Under the pieces are notes generated by a model that saw only the letters and a program-made list of their open reading frames with translations, searched no databases and had not been told where the DNA came from. Both the position numbers and the translations under genes were made by a program. Source: Diadophis punctatus similis (Eukaryota > Chordata > Lepidosauria > Squamata > Dipsadidae). Taken from it: a stretch of 64,000 nucleotides of DNA. The stretch is from positions 48,201,242 to 48,265,241 of the forward strand of contig JALIGW010000005.1 in the NCBI GenBank assembly GCA_023053685.1, in the 5' to 3' direction. Below, piece after piece: positions 10,066-21,222 of this stretch; position 1 is the stretch's first letter, and each line of letters opens with the position of its first letter.

Positions 10066-10550
10066 GATAGCTCACAAAACCACACTCAGAAAACAGATAT
10101 CTAAAGTCCAAGACAAAATGCAGAAAGAAGACAACACCAACGTAATACACAAAATCAATTTCAACAATTGTAACCAATTCTATGTGGAACATGCCATTTA
10201 ACTGCTAGTTTTCAATTGCCTTTCTGTTTGTTCCAAACAGAAAGGCAATTGAAAACTAGCAGTTAAACGGCATGACCAAAAATCCCTGATCTCAAACCAC
10301 ACTGATAATAAACAACACCAGTTCGATTGAGAAGGGACAAAAATCATTGGCCATGCTAACACCCACCAAACACATGAATTTATTGAAGCCTGGTATTTTA
10401 CCAAAGGAGCAATTAACAAAGATATTGATCTAGATTCAGCATATGAACACCTAAAAAACCATACCATTCGAATGACCAGACAACAAGAGAACCAATACAG
10501 CTCCAAAGAACAACCAATCACACAACCAACTGACAAACTGACACACTAGA
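10066..10550 (+). pseudogene. Penelope-like element: GIY-YIG endonuclease relic
   Basis: Plus-strand translation from 10069 reads HKTTLRKQISKVQD, then NVIHKINFNNCNQFYVEHA. This matches the start of the Penelope GIY-YIG endonuclease (the V-Y-x-I-x-C-x-x-C-x-x-x-Y-V-G-Q-T pattern, degenerate). After a break the frame resumes with QTERQLKT, AVKRHDQKSLISNHTD, HQFD-stop-EGTKIIGHANTHQ, EFIEAWYFTKGAINKDIDL and DSAYEHLKN, the usual order of this domain. The domain normally nicks target DNA for priming. Here it is dead: it has an in-frame stop after HQFD, and an inverted duplication at 10190-10274 replaces the middle. Downstream bases to about 10700 (gatgatgttacc, aatgaaacgttc) resemble the element's 3' tail. 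Confidence 0.78.
10190..10274. repeat. 40-bp inverted duplication inside the Penelope relic
   Basis: Arms at 10190-10229 and 10235-10274 are reverse complements with one mismatch (atttaac against gtttaac) and a 5-base spacer. The right arm carries the coding sense (QTERQLKT, then AVKRH). The left arm is an inverted copy that interrupts the frame after FYVEHA. Confidence 0.93.
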
Positions 10551-10699
10551 CATTGATAACCTAAGGAGAATAGGACAAGCATATCCTGCTGATGATGTTA
10601 CCTTGTCTGGTAATGAAACGTTCAGAAACTATTTTGAAACAAGGTTGGAGAGTAAACCACTGCCAAAATCTAAATCCTGAGCTACAAGTATTTTCTATT

Positions 10700-12582
10700 A
10701 TTTCTAAGTTCCACTGTCTCCAGAGATACCTGCCCAGTCTGCAACCTTCTGCAAATGGCCACAATGTTCCAATCTGAGTAAATAGCCTATTTCAACATAA
10801 GTAATTTTTTCAAAGTTTTAGATTATAAAATTAAGGGTGGAATGTCCTTTGAGCCAACATTACTTCCTGGCAATTTCATGGACTCATCCAGGCTGTTTCA
10901 TTGGCAGCACCGTGGATTTAGTCTGCCCTTGCATTTTGGGCTGATATTTAATTTCTCATTCTAATCTATAGCCGTGGTATTAATCTCACATTCAAGCATT
11001 AATCAGTCTTGACTCTATTTAGTTCCCAAGCTCAGAGGTCAGCCAGATGCTGAATCCAGTAATGAGGTGGTGATGATTTGATAGGATGATATGACAACAT
11101 AAAAATGCATAGGCCACTTTTATAATTTAAAAATTGCCACTGGCTAAGATTTGTGCTGAGTGAATGTCAATGACAGCATGCTGTGAGTTAAGTCTTCCAG
11201 GAATCCGACCCTGTAATCTATCAGAATGAAAAATGTAAGCATTTGGCCAGCTTGCAATAGCTGTAGTAGCACAGCAATATCATCAGCTGTGGTTTTGTAT
11301 TAGGCTAAAAACCAAACCAGGATTTTGAGCTGGCGTTGGTGCTATGATGAAGGCAAAAAAAGCTGTATAGCATATAATATTGGGGTTGGGGTTGGGGGAT
11401 GGGTAGGAAAAGGGCTAGGAGGTGTCTGAACTCTATTTGGTATAAAATATAACCATGGGATTTCATCCAACAGTTATTGTAATAGGGTAAACCTGTTAGC
11501 ATCCATTAGTTTCTCAGTTTACATGTAGCCTAAGCTTCTATGTCATTGCAAAGAGGTAGGCGTAATCATATGTCAAAAGATATAGACAGCCTAAAACACA
11601 CAAATTCCTTAGTTGTCACTTTAATACTTTTAATCTCCTGTGTCAATTTTCATTAATTATTTGTTTCAATCAAATAATATATACCTATAAACAAGTCATG
11701 ATACAAATAGAAGGAAATGTCAGAGTTTTTTCCATGTTTTGTCCAGTTCTATGACATTACTATACAGTAAATATACTCCACATGCTAATATCTCACAACC
11801 TAGAGATTGTAGATAGTTGAACTTGGATTTGCTGCTTTTTTGTAGATTGCCTTTCAATTATGAATTCACTGTATTTATAAATAACTGACATGATTTAAAT
11901 GACAAAGCCTCCTTCCAGAATGCTTGCATCCATATGTCTCTCCATATGCAAGCCAAACTGAACTGTGACAGCCCTAGCAATTTCTTTATAATCATCATAC
12001 TGAACCATAGGGGGAAAAAATCACTAAAATCTACCAATTTGGAAGGAACATTTAACCTGATGCTCCCATAGATTTTTTAAAGGCAATAACACAATACCAA
12101 TTGAAATAATTAAAGTATGCCAGAGAAAGTGGGTCCAGAAAGACCTAAGGTGCCAATTTGGGATGTGAGTGGATTTAACTGGAACTCTAGTTAAATGATT
12201 CCCACAATTAATCTTATGGAGTGTGACCATATTATATGCAATTATATGCAATGCTAAGACTAGTGCTTTCAGCCAATGTCCAAAACATTTTATTGCTATC
12301 TATTATCAATCATTTTAGTCATAGTCTTAACTTGATGAGCTCATGCATCATTGCTTCCTGCTGCCTCATTAAGTGTCTCTTATATTTATTTATGTATGAA
12401 CTATTTTCATTAGCTTACTCCTGGCTAATTTCTGAGTAAGTATAAACAATTTTAGGAAGCCAAGAGGCTGAATAAAACAGAACTTTATTTAGTTCAGGGA
12501 CAGGAAAGCCACAATTCACAGTACCAGGAACCCTTTGAACAATCATTTGTTTCGGTGGGAAATGAACAAAGACTGTTCAAAC
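10700..12582. other. AT-rich DNA, no gene recognised
   Basis: About 1.9 kb with no recognisable domain or element. A short G-rich purine tract (ggggttggggttggggg) lies near 11382-11398. Confidence 0.4.
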
Positions 12583-12717
12583 CGGAGGTCTTCAAACTTG
12601 GCAACTTTAAGACTTGTGGACTTCAACTTCCAGAATTCTCCAGCCAGCATAGCTGGCTGGAGAATTCTGGGAGTTGAAGTCCACAAGTCTTAAAGTTGCC
12701 AAGTTTGGGGACCCCTG
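12583..12717. mobile_element. Foldback hAT-like MITE (family 3, copy 1)
   Basis: Almost wholly palindromic. The left arm reads aacttggcaactttaagact, gtggacttcaacttccag, aattctccagccagc, and the right arm is its reverse complement around atagctggc. Outer ends are cggaggtc and, reversed, caggggtc. It is flanked by 8-bp copies gttcaaac (12575-12582) and gtttaaac (12718-12725), one mismatch, which fits the hAT target-site length. It encodes nothing. Confidence 0.88.
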
Positions 12718-12725
12718 GTTTAAAC

Positions 12726-13934
12726 CATCAGATAAATTAAGTGTCAGCATTATGAAAAAATGCGAATGGGAATGATTTCCATTTGAAGAAAATCCAGAAA
12801 AACCTGGCAGAATTATCTGACAGTGGGCCCTAGTGCTCTCTGGTTAGAATTTTACAAGTTCAAAGTTTAAATGATCCATATCAACCTTGATACAATGTCA
12901 CATGGATCATGAAAAATAGGGCAATGTGGAAAATTAAAATGCCTATTCAACTCAGTCAGCAAATTTTGAGCTGGACATTTGATGGAAAGAAAAATTTAGA
13001 TGTTAAAAACTTGGTATGAATGCCAACTGATGACATTGAAACTCTATATGGATCTGCTACAATTTCTATATTTCCTGCCCCTTCCTAGTAGAATCATGCA
13101 TAACATCACTGAAAATCTAATAATATTTTTCATTATAGATTCTCAAAGTATTGGTTAAATGAAACACTTGCCCCTGGTGCCTGCTGTGGTATCAGTCATT
13201 AAATGGAGAGCTGTTTATGTCATTAACATTTCTCTGCCAAAGAAAATCTCAGTTATGAACACAAAAATGAAGCATCTTGAAAAAAAAGGCATATACTGCT
13301 TCAAGAGCAATGGGCTATATGCTTTTACTAAATATTTGAATTGTAGTGGAAACACATAAAGGTTATAATATTTCAGTCCTAATTATATTCCCATGAGATA
13401 TGAATCACAATATTTTTGGGCTTCTTTGAATTAAAAGCTCCAGTATCCATAATTGTATACTTCTTTAACAAACAAGTATAATTCTTTTTGGCCATCAGAT
13501 CCATTATTTACAATATTATACATCTTGATTTCCATTAGATAAGTCATTACAGTAACCGTCACAAGACAAATAAAACGGTTTCAATTTTATTGCCCATTGC
13601 CTTGGTTAATAGGTTCCTGTAGTGTACATCTCACTTAAAAAGTGGTTATTCTGTGGTTGTGTTCTATTTGTATAATATGCTTAAAAAGTCAAGTAAACAC
13701 TTAGCAGATGCATTCATACAGTGCACTATGCTTGATAAATATTGGGATATTTGTGTCTTAGTCTATTGTACATATATAACTTATTTAATTGCTTAATGGT
13801 TCAGTGTATTATGAAAACCAGAAATTAGTTTTCAGTTTACTCTCTCTTGATACCGAGACCCCATCAGCCACCTGTTGTGTAATGTGAGAAGTGTTAATTT
13901 AGCAGTAGCCCTTTCATATATAAAAGCCATAGAG
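12726..13934. other. AT-rich DNA, no gene recognised
   Basis: Only short chance frames, the longest 66 codons at 13159-13359. Confidence 0.4.
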
Positions 13935-14130
13935 TTGAAGAGGTTATTTAGGGCATCAATCCAACTCCCATTGAGTTCAGGAATCCAAATCAACATAACC
14001 ATTATATATCCAGCCTCTGCTGGAACAAATCCATTGAAGGGGAGCTGATCACTTGGACACTTAAGTGGTTTTACTGCACTTACAATATTTCCAATACTGA
14101 ACTGGGATTGCTGTTACCAGCATTCTAACT
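13935..14130 (-). mobile_element. Possible degraded CR1 LINE 3' fragment
   Basis: Reads gttatttagggcatcaatcc, ttcaggaatccaaatc and gaaggggagctgatcactt. This is comparable to the minus strand of CR1 3' regions in amniotes and to the better copy at 17165. Strongly diverged. Confidence 0.35.
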
Positions 14131-14684
14131 CTGGGAGGATACTGTTGTGTATGAGAGAACGCAACTTGGTTTTTGTCAGTGTGTGACATTCTTTCTGGTA
14201 TTTCATGAATGCTATCACATCCCCCACTCTACCATCATTATTAAAAATTGACTGCCTTCAAACACTCCTTGAAAAGTGTATTTTCTAGTCCTTTTGTTTC
14301 TCTGAGCCTACTACAATTTGTCTAAAATCTTAAGAATGTAATGTCCAACACCAGGCACAGTACTTGAGAGAGGATCCAACTTACAAAGTAAAATGCATCT
14401 GTTATATATTGTAGTTTAGAACTGTATGTCTATTAATGTTTAATACATGATCTCTACATGTCTATTAAAGTTTAATAATAACATTACTGTTGACCTATAT
14501 TCCATCTGTGTTCAGGTAAAATTCTAAAACCCTCGTTCATTAGTACTGTTACCAGGTCAAGTATTCTGTCTCCTATATTTGTGTGTTTGACTTCTTTTCC
14601 TAATTGAAACATCTTTCAGACTGCAATTATATGAGAGGAAGGCATGAATTTAGCAGTCCATCTAGTCTCCCCTACCTCAATCCC

Positions 14685-14930
14685 TCAATACCATCCCCAC
14701 CCTGCTGGCCTGCTGGCCTTCCGAAAAGCCGTCAAGACATGGCTCTTCCTGCAGGCAGGGGGTGAGCCTAGTTCCACCTGAGCTCTCGCCCGGTATGGCT
14801 GATGGTGAACATTTTTCATCTTTTTGTAATTTTTAATTGTTTTTAACTGTTGTTTATTATTAGTGTTCTTGTATAATTTGCTGTACGCCGCCCTGAGTCC
14901 CTCGGGAGTAGGGTGGCATAGAAGAACCAA
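14685..14930 (+). mobile_element. L2/CR1-group LINE 3' end (ORF2 tail and 3' UTR)
   Basis: The plus strand at about 14704-14760 encodes LLAFRKAVKTWLF, the typical last conserved block (F-R-x-x-L-K-T-x-L-F) of CR1/L2-group ORF2. The 3' UTR that follows ends in gccgccctgagtccctc and gggtggcata. The element's tail passes directly into the AAAT array at 14931. Related tails in the opposite orientation occur at 39419 and 59041. Confidence 0.7.
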
Positions 14931-14933
14931 TAA

Positions 14934-15008
<75 letters not shown>

Positions 15009-15058
15009 ATACATACATACATACATACATACATACATACATACATACATACATACAT
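14931..15058 (+). repeat. AAAT array joined to ACAT array
   Basis: AAAT repeats to about 15010, then twelve ACAT units to 15058. It sits on the 3' tail of the LINE fragment before it. Minus-strand open frames with LFIY and MYVC repeats are artefacts. Confidence 0.97.
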
Positions 15059-15532
15059 GATTCTTTCATGCAAGTTGCTTCTCTGTTTTAAAGTCCTTTA
15101 TAACTGGGCAACTGAGCATCAAATCAAACCACTAATTGCCATCATTCTTCTAGTGGCATGTGTAATTGTGAAAAGTCCATATAATTGTCTACGGTCACAT
15201 GATTGAAATACTCATATACATTCCCAAGAAGTATAGTGCCAAAATCTGTATGGTCTAGCTGTTCTTTAAGAAAGTTTTAAAGACCTAGAACTGTGAGCAA
15301 GGATGATGCATGAACTTTCCAGAATATTGTGTACTTTCAATCCCACTTCCCCTGGCATGGTTGTTTTCGTTTGTGGGTTGTTTCCTTATTTGTTTCCTTA
15401 TTCCTTATTTCCTTAGCTTAATACTCCTGTAAGCCATCCCAAGTTATACATGGAATGAATTAAAGCAATTTTTAAAAACAAACCTGTGTTTGTGGGGCCA
15501 AAATTAGCTTTGCTCATGTTGTGAGTATTATA
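15059..15532. other. AT-rich DNA, no gene recognised
   Basis: No recognised element between the ACAT array and the hAT target site at 15533. Confidence 0.4.
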
Positions 15533-15540
15533 CATTGTAC

Positions 15541-15951
15541 CAGGGGTGGGTTCCTCCCAGTTCAGACCAGATCACTTGAACCGTTAGTGACCCACTGGTG
15601 ATGTAATTTTGGCATCATGGATCCAGTTCTGTCTGTGCCGGTCTGTGCTCGCCGCCATCTTTTTTTTCTGAATTTTTGCCCAATTTTCCTGTTTTTGGAT
15701 GGCTTCACAGCATCCTGTGCTTTGAAAAAAGGCCTCCCGCCCACCCCCGGGTTAATACTGAACTTTATTTCTTCTCCCAAAGCACAGCTGATGAGCTCCT
15801 CAGCTGTGTTTCGGGCTGAATCCACCTTCTGAGCATGCGCGGAAGTGAAATTGTGCGAGTGGATGCGCACGCACGCGTGAGCGGAGCGAACACATGCACG
15901 CGAAACATCGCAATGCGAACCGGTGGCGAAGGTAAGTGAAACCCATCCCTG
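15541..15951. mobile_element. Non-autonomous hAT element (family 1, copy 1)
   Basis: 411 bp with ends caggggtgggttc and, reversed, cagggatgggttt. It is flanked by 8-bp target copies cattgtac (15533-15540) and tattgtac (15952-15959), one mismatch. The interior is GC- and CpG-richer than its surroundings (gcgcacgcacgcgtgagc). It has no transposase. The same ends occur at 37915, 52682, 55649 and 61162. Confidence 0.9.
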
Positions 15952-16102
15952 TATTGTACAGATTATCACATCAAAAAGTTGATCTTTTGCTGTATTAAGT
16001 AGTCAAACATAATTAAATCCTACTCAGTACAAACTGTGCAGGTAGTCAACATAACTTAAAACATATATACTATATTTATCCTGGAAATATTAGTCCATAG
16101 CA

Positions 16103-16343
16103 CTTTTATTTTATTTATTAGATATTTTTATCCCACCTTTATTACTTTATAAGTAACACAGGGTGACAAGTATGCCTAATACTCCTCCTTCCTCTTATTT
16201 TCCCCATAACAGTAACCATGTGAGATCGGAGAAACAGTGATTGACTTGAAGGTCACCCAGCTGGCTTTCATGGCTAAGGCAGGACTAGAACTCAGTCTCC
16301 TGTTGCCTGGGTCTGCACCTTAACCACTACACCAAACTGTCTC
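16103..16343 (-). mobile_element. tRNA-derived SINE (type A)
   Basis: On the minus strand it starts tttggtgtagtggttaagg (RNA polymerase III A-box region), followed by agttctagtcctgcc (B-box-like) and ctgggtgacc. It ends in a LINE-like tail with gggataaaaat and TAAA repeats. Related copies lie at 35840, 41660, 42090 and 45868. Confidence 0.7.
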
Positions 16344-16835
16344 TTCAGTGACAAAATATGGATATTCACAGGCAATGAATATTCACTCAGACTATTGAGT
16401 GAATAGTCTGAAAACTTCAAACAGTTTAGAATTTCAAACATTCAAGTTTCTAATGCAAAATGTAAATTAATTTTTAATATAATAAAATTAAGTTATATTT
16501 TAAATTAATATTATATTTTGTTGAAAGAAAAGGAGGCTGAAAGAAATCTTGATTGCCAGCTAGCCACATGCTGAGTTCAGAAAAACGTTCTCATTAATAA
16601 AAGAATCTTTCTAGCAAAATGGCACCTTCTATTTGCTACAATATTAGCAAAAAGCAGCTCTGATCAGTTTGCTTGCCAAATGTTGATCAGCTGCTTTCAT
16701 AAATGCCACACTAATAGCTAAAAGACCATTTCGTTTCTTGTGACTTGCATTGTAGAGATTGGGAAAATAACTGTGTTACCCAACTGAGTGAGTATAGAGA
16801 ACTGTGAACTTGCCCTGTTGTTAATCTATTTTTAA

Positions 16836-16837
<2 letters not shown>
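16344..16837. other. AT-rich DNA, no gene recognised
   Basis: Contains a short hairpin (attcactca with tgagtgaat, about 16379-16402) and AT-rich sequence around 16460-16520. No coding signal. Confidence 0.4.

Positions 16838-16888
<51 letters not shown>
16838..16888 (+). repeat. GT dinucleotide array
   Basis: About 25 uninterrupted GT units. Confidence 0.98.
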
Positions 16889-16889
<1 letters not shown>

Positions 16890-17164
16890 ACAATATGTAT
16901 TCCAATTTATATAGTCATCCAACTCAAAATCATGACTTTGAGAGCTAACAAAAGTTTAAAACACCTTAACAACAACACAACAATAAATAATGATATATTT
17001 TGGAAGTAAGAATGCAGAGGTAATGGAGCAATACAGGAAACACTAAATTCTCAGGGGCTTTATGAACTGTTAAATACTGAAGTACGTTACTTAATAGTGG
17101 AACTACTATCACTACTGTTTCTTACATTATAAATCATAGAAAATAAGTTTGGGAGGAGAGACTG

Positions 17165-17640
17165 AAAGCTTCAAACCTTGGAGATAATCAAGTTCAATTC
17201 CTTGCTCAGTATAGGAATCCACTTTTACAGCATCCCCAATAGATAGCACTATTTCAAGGCACTATTTTCACATCTCTAGCAAAGGAGAATCACCCCTTTA
17301 AGGAAGGCAATTTGTCCCACTGGTGAGTAGGTCCTGCCATTATGATTTGTTAAAACTCCAAGTGACATAATCTTGAAACGTTAATCCATAGTTTCTTGTC
17401 CTGAATAATACTGTCCATCTTCTACATGACAGACCTTCAGATATTCTATTACTTTGCAATCTTCTCCAAACTGAAAGCATTTAATGCCTCCAACAATTCC
17501 TCCTAAAAATGACCTTTTATAATTTTGTTTTTTCTTTTCTGGACTTGATCCAATTTCTCAATGTTCTTCCTAAAGTGTGGTTACTGTAACTGATCTCAAT
17601 ATTCTGAACATAGGAACAATAATTCTCTTCTGCTTGACAC
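17165..17640 (-). mobile_element. CR1 LINE 3' region, diverged
   Basis: Plus-strand landmarks in order are cttggagataatcaagttc, gctcagtataggaatcc, gatccaatttctcaatg and ttcctaaagtgtggtta. These match the reverse complement of amniote CR1 3' sequence in the expected order. No readable ORF2 remains. Confidence 0.6.
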
Positions 17641-18403
17641 TAGGAAATGATAGTGTTTTTTAAAAAATTGAAAACTGACAACTCTTAATACTAAAAGCAA
17701 AATCAAATAATGCTGATAAACGGCAGTAATATACATCTCCCTCCCACACACACACACAAAAAGATTCTGGGGGAAAAAGGAAGTCTAAGATATTTATTTC
17801 CACTCATGCATTCATTGAGTTAAATATTGAAGAAGATAACAGGCTCAACTGCTTCCTGAATGATTAAAGAATGTCAATGGAAGAAAATATTGATGGGTAA
17901 CACAAGCTATTTCAATTCTTTGGTTCATAAGTCTATCCAAACTGGGGTTTTTTTTGTCAATCTATTTTTTTTAAGAAATCACAATTTACACCAAAGTTAT
18001 TTTTTAAAATATTTAAAATCTACATATACCAAATTTCCAGTTTTATACACACATTGTATCTATTTATCTATCTTCTGATACATGAGAAATTGATTCCCAT
18101 CTGATCCACAATCCAACCAAATCATATTTAAAAATTCAGAAAACATAAAATCCTCAAACTTCACCATGGAAAAAAGAGTAAGTTGGTTTTTCAGAAGTGC
18201 TTTTTTTCCCTGTAAGGTAATTTGACCAAAGACAATGATGTGACAGCAAAAAGAAGTAAGCTGAAGTAAGTCCCGAAAGACAGCCAAAGCAGAAGAGAAA
18301 CAAAATACAAGGGAGATAATCAGAATTAGAAAAGCTTTCAGTGAAGGATCTGGATTAGACAGGAACAAAGTAAGTTTCCGGGTCTAACTCAGTAAATATT
18401 TTT
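17641..18403. other. AT-rich DNA, no gene recognised
   Basis: The 102-codon minus frame at 18060-18368 has no recognisable domain. Confidence 0.4.
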
Positions 18404-18628
18404 GCAGCAATAGCAATAGTACGTATATACCACTCCATAATACTTTATAGCACTTTCTGAGCAGTTTACAATGTCAGCATATTGCCCTCAACAATCTGGG
18501 TCCTAATTTTACTGCTCTTGGAAGGAAGGAAGGCTGAGTCAACCTCGAACCCCTCAGGATTGAACACCAGAGTGTGGGCAGAGTGAGCTTGCAATACTGC
18601 ATTCTAACTACTGCACCACCAGGACTCT
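18404..18628 (-). mobile_element. tRNA-derived SINE (type B)
   Basis: On the minus strand it starts gagtcctggtggtgcagtag, with ttgactcagccttcc and acccagattgttgagggc, and ends in short ctattgctattgc-type repeats. Better copies are at 53563 (+) and 55130 (-). Confidence 0.8.
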
Positions 18629-18783
18629 GATAAAAGAAAATTGTAGGAACCTGATTTGATAAAAGAGATATGGACTAAAGACTTCTGGAACTTCCTTGGC
18701 TGGAAGAATCAACTGAGCTTTCACTGAGTACTTCAGTATATCATTCTAGAAGACCCTTGATTTGAGTCTTCTCATAACTAATG

Positions 18784-19177
18784 TGTCAGGGTTCCAACCA
18801 ATGCCCTAATTAAATCATGAGCCTCAAGCCAAGCTTCAAGAGAAATCCAGTTATTTATTAGGAGCTTTATGTCGGCACGATCCAAGTGAAGCCAACTCTG
18901 ACCTCACTTAATTTGCACCTTGGCTCTGACCCTGTTTCCCCTCCCCCCCCAGGGTGTGTCATCAGTCACATTCCCCAACAAAGCAATTTTGTGGGTTTAG
19001 AAGTCACTCCCTCCAGCCACTGTGGGTACCCCTGGAGATGACCTTGACGTTGCCGTCTGGAATGTGCTTTGTTTTGACTGAAATGCAAGTTTGTCTATGC
19101 AGCTGCGAGGCTTGGTTTTCCCATCCCCCTGCCTATGGCAAATCGGGAGCAGGTCAGGAATGCTTCGCAAGTTGACA
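18784..19177 (-). mobile_element. Solo LTR of an LTR retroelement
   Basis: 394 bp starting tgtcagggttcc and ending ttgaca, so the ends are tgtca and tgaca, perfect inverted repeats. It is flanked by perfect 5-bp copies taatg (18779-18783 and 19178-19182). The minus orientation is suggested by an AATAAA (ctaataaataactgg on the minus strand) about 80 bases before the end ggttggaaccctgaca. No internal coding region is adjacent, so this is probably a recombinational solo LTR. The family cannot be named from the LTR alone. Confidence 0.85.
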
Positions 19178-19295
19178 TAATGATTGACAATTTATACTAA
19201 TAGGTTGCTGTTTTGAATTAGATAATGGCATGGAAGAAATTGCTCTAATTTTACAGGCGGTTTATATTTTTTGGGGAAAAATATAGAAGTTTTCT

Positions 19296-19340
19296 ATAAA
19301 TAAATAAATAAATAAACAAATAAATAAACAAATAAACAAA

Positions 19341-19391
<51 letters not shown>

Positions 19392-19392
19392 A
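19296..19392 (+). repeat. AAAT array with AAAC variants
   Basis: About 24 units with interspersed aaac units in the first third. Confidence 0.97.
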
Positions 19393-20260
19393 TCTTTTTA
19401 ATACTCTGTATAGTCCCTACCTCTGACCCCCAACAGCTATCCTCCAAATGTAATGCATCAATTGTAATAATTTCCAGCCAGTATGATCAAAGACAATTAA
19501 CCACTTTATTGGAGACTACTAATTTATAAGAATACAAAAAAGAAATATATGTTATTTAGTTTTGCTTTTCATTTTTTCATAGCTTCCTTTGTATAGAGCT
19601 TATTGTTCAAGTTATGCCAAAATAATAGGAGAATACTTTGTGTTTTATGTGAATAGCACTGCTTGTTAAAGAGAGTATTACAGTATTGAAATCTTGAATC
19701 AACTGACCAACCTACTTATCTACCTACCTTCCCAAAAAGAGAAGTGGGGGGCAGGGAAATATGAACATCATTACTATTTCATACCTTCCTTTTCTTCACA
19801 CAAAGCTCAATCATTTCTATGAAAACTCTTCCCTTCATTCACCAGAAATTTTGTTACTATGTTAGCTTCAGGCTGGGAGAAGTTAGAAAAAGAAATCCCG
19901 AATTTTCTCAGGGGAATAACAAGATTTTAAATTCAGTAACTCCAAAGTTCTTTCAGCACATCCTTGAGAGCTTCTAGTTAGAGAGAGAACTAGTTAATTT
20001 ATGCCTATTGAATTTCCCTTAAGTATAATTAGTAGGGCTCCTTTCTAATTAGCCAGAAGACACTTGGGTGTTGTGTACATTGCTTGCACTATCTCATCTA
20101 TGGCTTTAGATTGGTAAATTAATCAATATGAATAATATTGAATAACCATTCAAGAATATGGTTATAGAGAATATCATTATGAGTGTTTTTATACATCCTT
20201 AGTGTGAGAAAAGATTTAAATATTTTGAGCAATCATTTGCTGAAATTATATTTAATATAA
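19393..20260. other. AT-rich DNA, no gene recognised
   Basis: No recognised element or coding signal before the tandem duplication. Confidence 0.4.
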
Positions 20261-20564
20261 TATGATTCATTGTTTATTAGATTTATCTCCAAAAACTCAA
20301 GGTGTCGCATAAAATATTCTCTCCTCCAGTTTACATTCCCTCACATCTACCTGTGAGGGAAGATATTTATTGACCATTATAAGCCTTCTGAAATAAGGTT
20401 TGGCTTTAGATTTCCTGTGATGTGGTCCAATTTCTTAATTATTGCAACACATTAATTTGCTAACTGGGATACTGTATGTAGATAAATAGATGATAGATAC
20501 TGATAGACAGACAAATGGACAGATAGATAGATGGATAGATAGATAGCTGGATGGATGGATGGAT

Positions 20565-20630
<66 letters not shown>

Positions 20631-20806
20631 GAATAGTGTTTTATTGCATAATACACACATATAAAAACTCTATTTTAACATTGATTTTATCCAGATTGTC
20701 CAGAGGTCATTTATTTGTGATGGTATGCTTGTATGAAAATGTTAATACATAATAATCTACTAACTATTTCTATATAGGATTGGCTTAAAGTTGATAATAG
20801 AATTAT
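20261..20806 (+). repeat. Tandem duplication, copy A
   Basis: Runs from tatgattcattg through ctcacatctacctgtgagg, a GATA array, and gataatagaattat. Each landmark recurs 591-592 bases later in copy B, with scattered substitutions and a few indels. Bases 20807-20846 between the copies repeat an internal piece (cagaggtcatttatttgtg). Confidence 0.95.
20565..20630 (+). repeat. GATA array inside copy A
   Basis: Sixteen or so GATA units, preceded from about 20480 by degenerate GATA, GACA and GATG units. Confidence 0.97.
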
Positions 20807-20851
20807 CCAGAGGTCATTTATTTGTGATGGTATGTTTGTATGAAAATATAA

Positions 20852-21136
20852 TATGATTCGTTGTTTGTTAGATTTATCTCCAAAAGCTCAAGGTGTTGCA
20901 TAAAATATTCTCTCCTCCAGTTTTACATTCCCTCACATCTACCTGTGAGGTTGATTGGTCTGGAAGATATTTATTGACCATTATAAGCCTTCTGAAATAA
21001 GGTTTGGCTTTAGGTTTCCTGAGATGTAGTCCAATGTCTTAATTATTGCAACACATTAATTTGATAACTGGTATAGATAGATAAATAGATGATAGATACA
21101 GACAGACAGACAGACAGACAAAATAGACAGACAGAT

Positions 21137-21222
<86 letters not shown>

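Noticed and set aside
20480..21221. Tetranucleotide arrays as a CRISPR array
   Set aside because: No spacers; the unit is four bases in uninterrupted tandem and the organism is a vertebrate.
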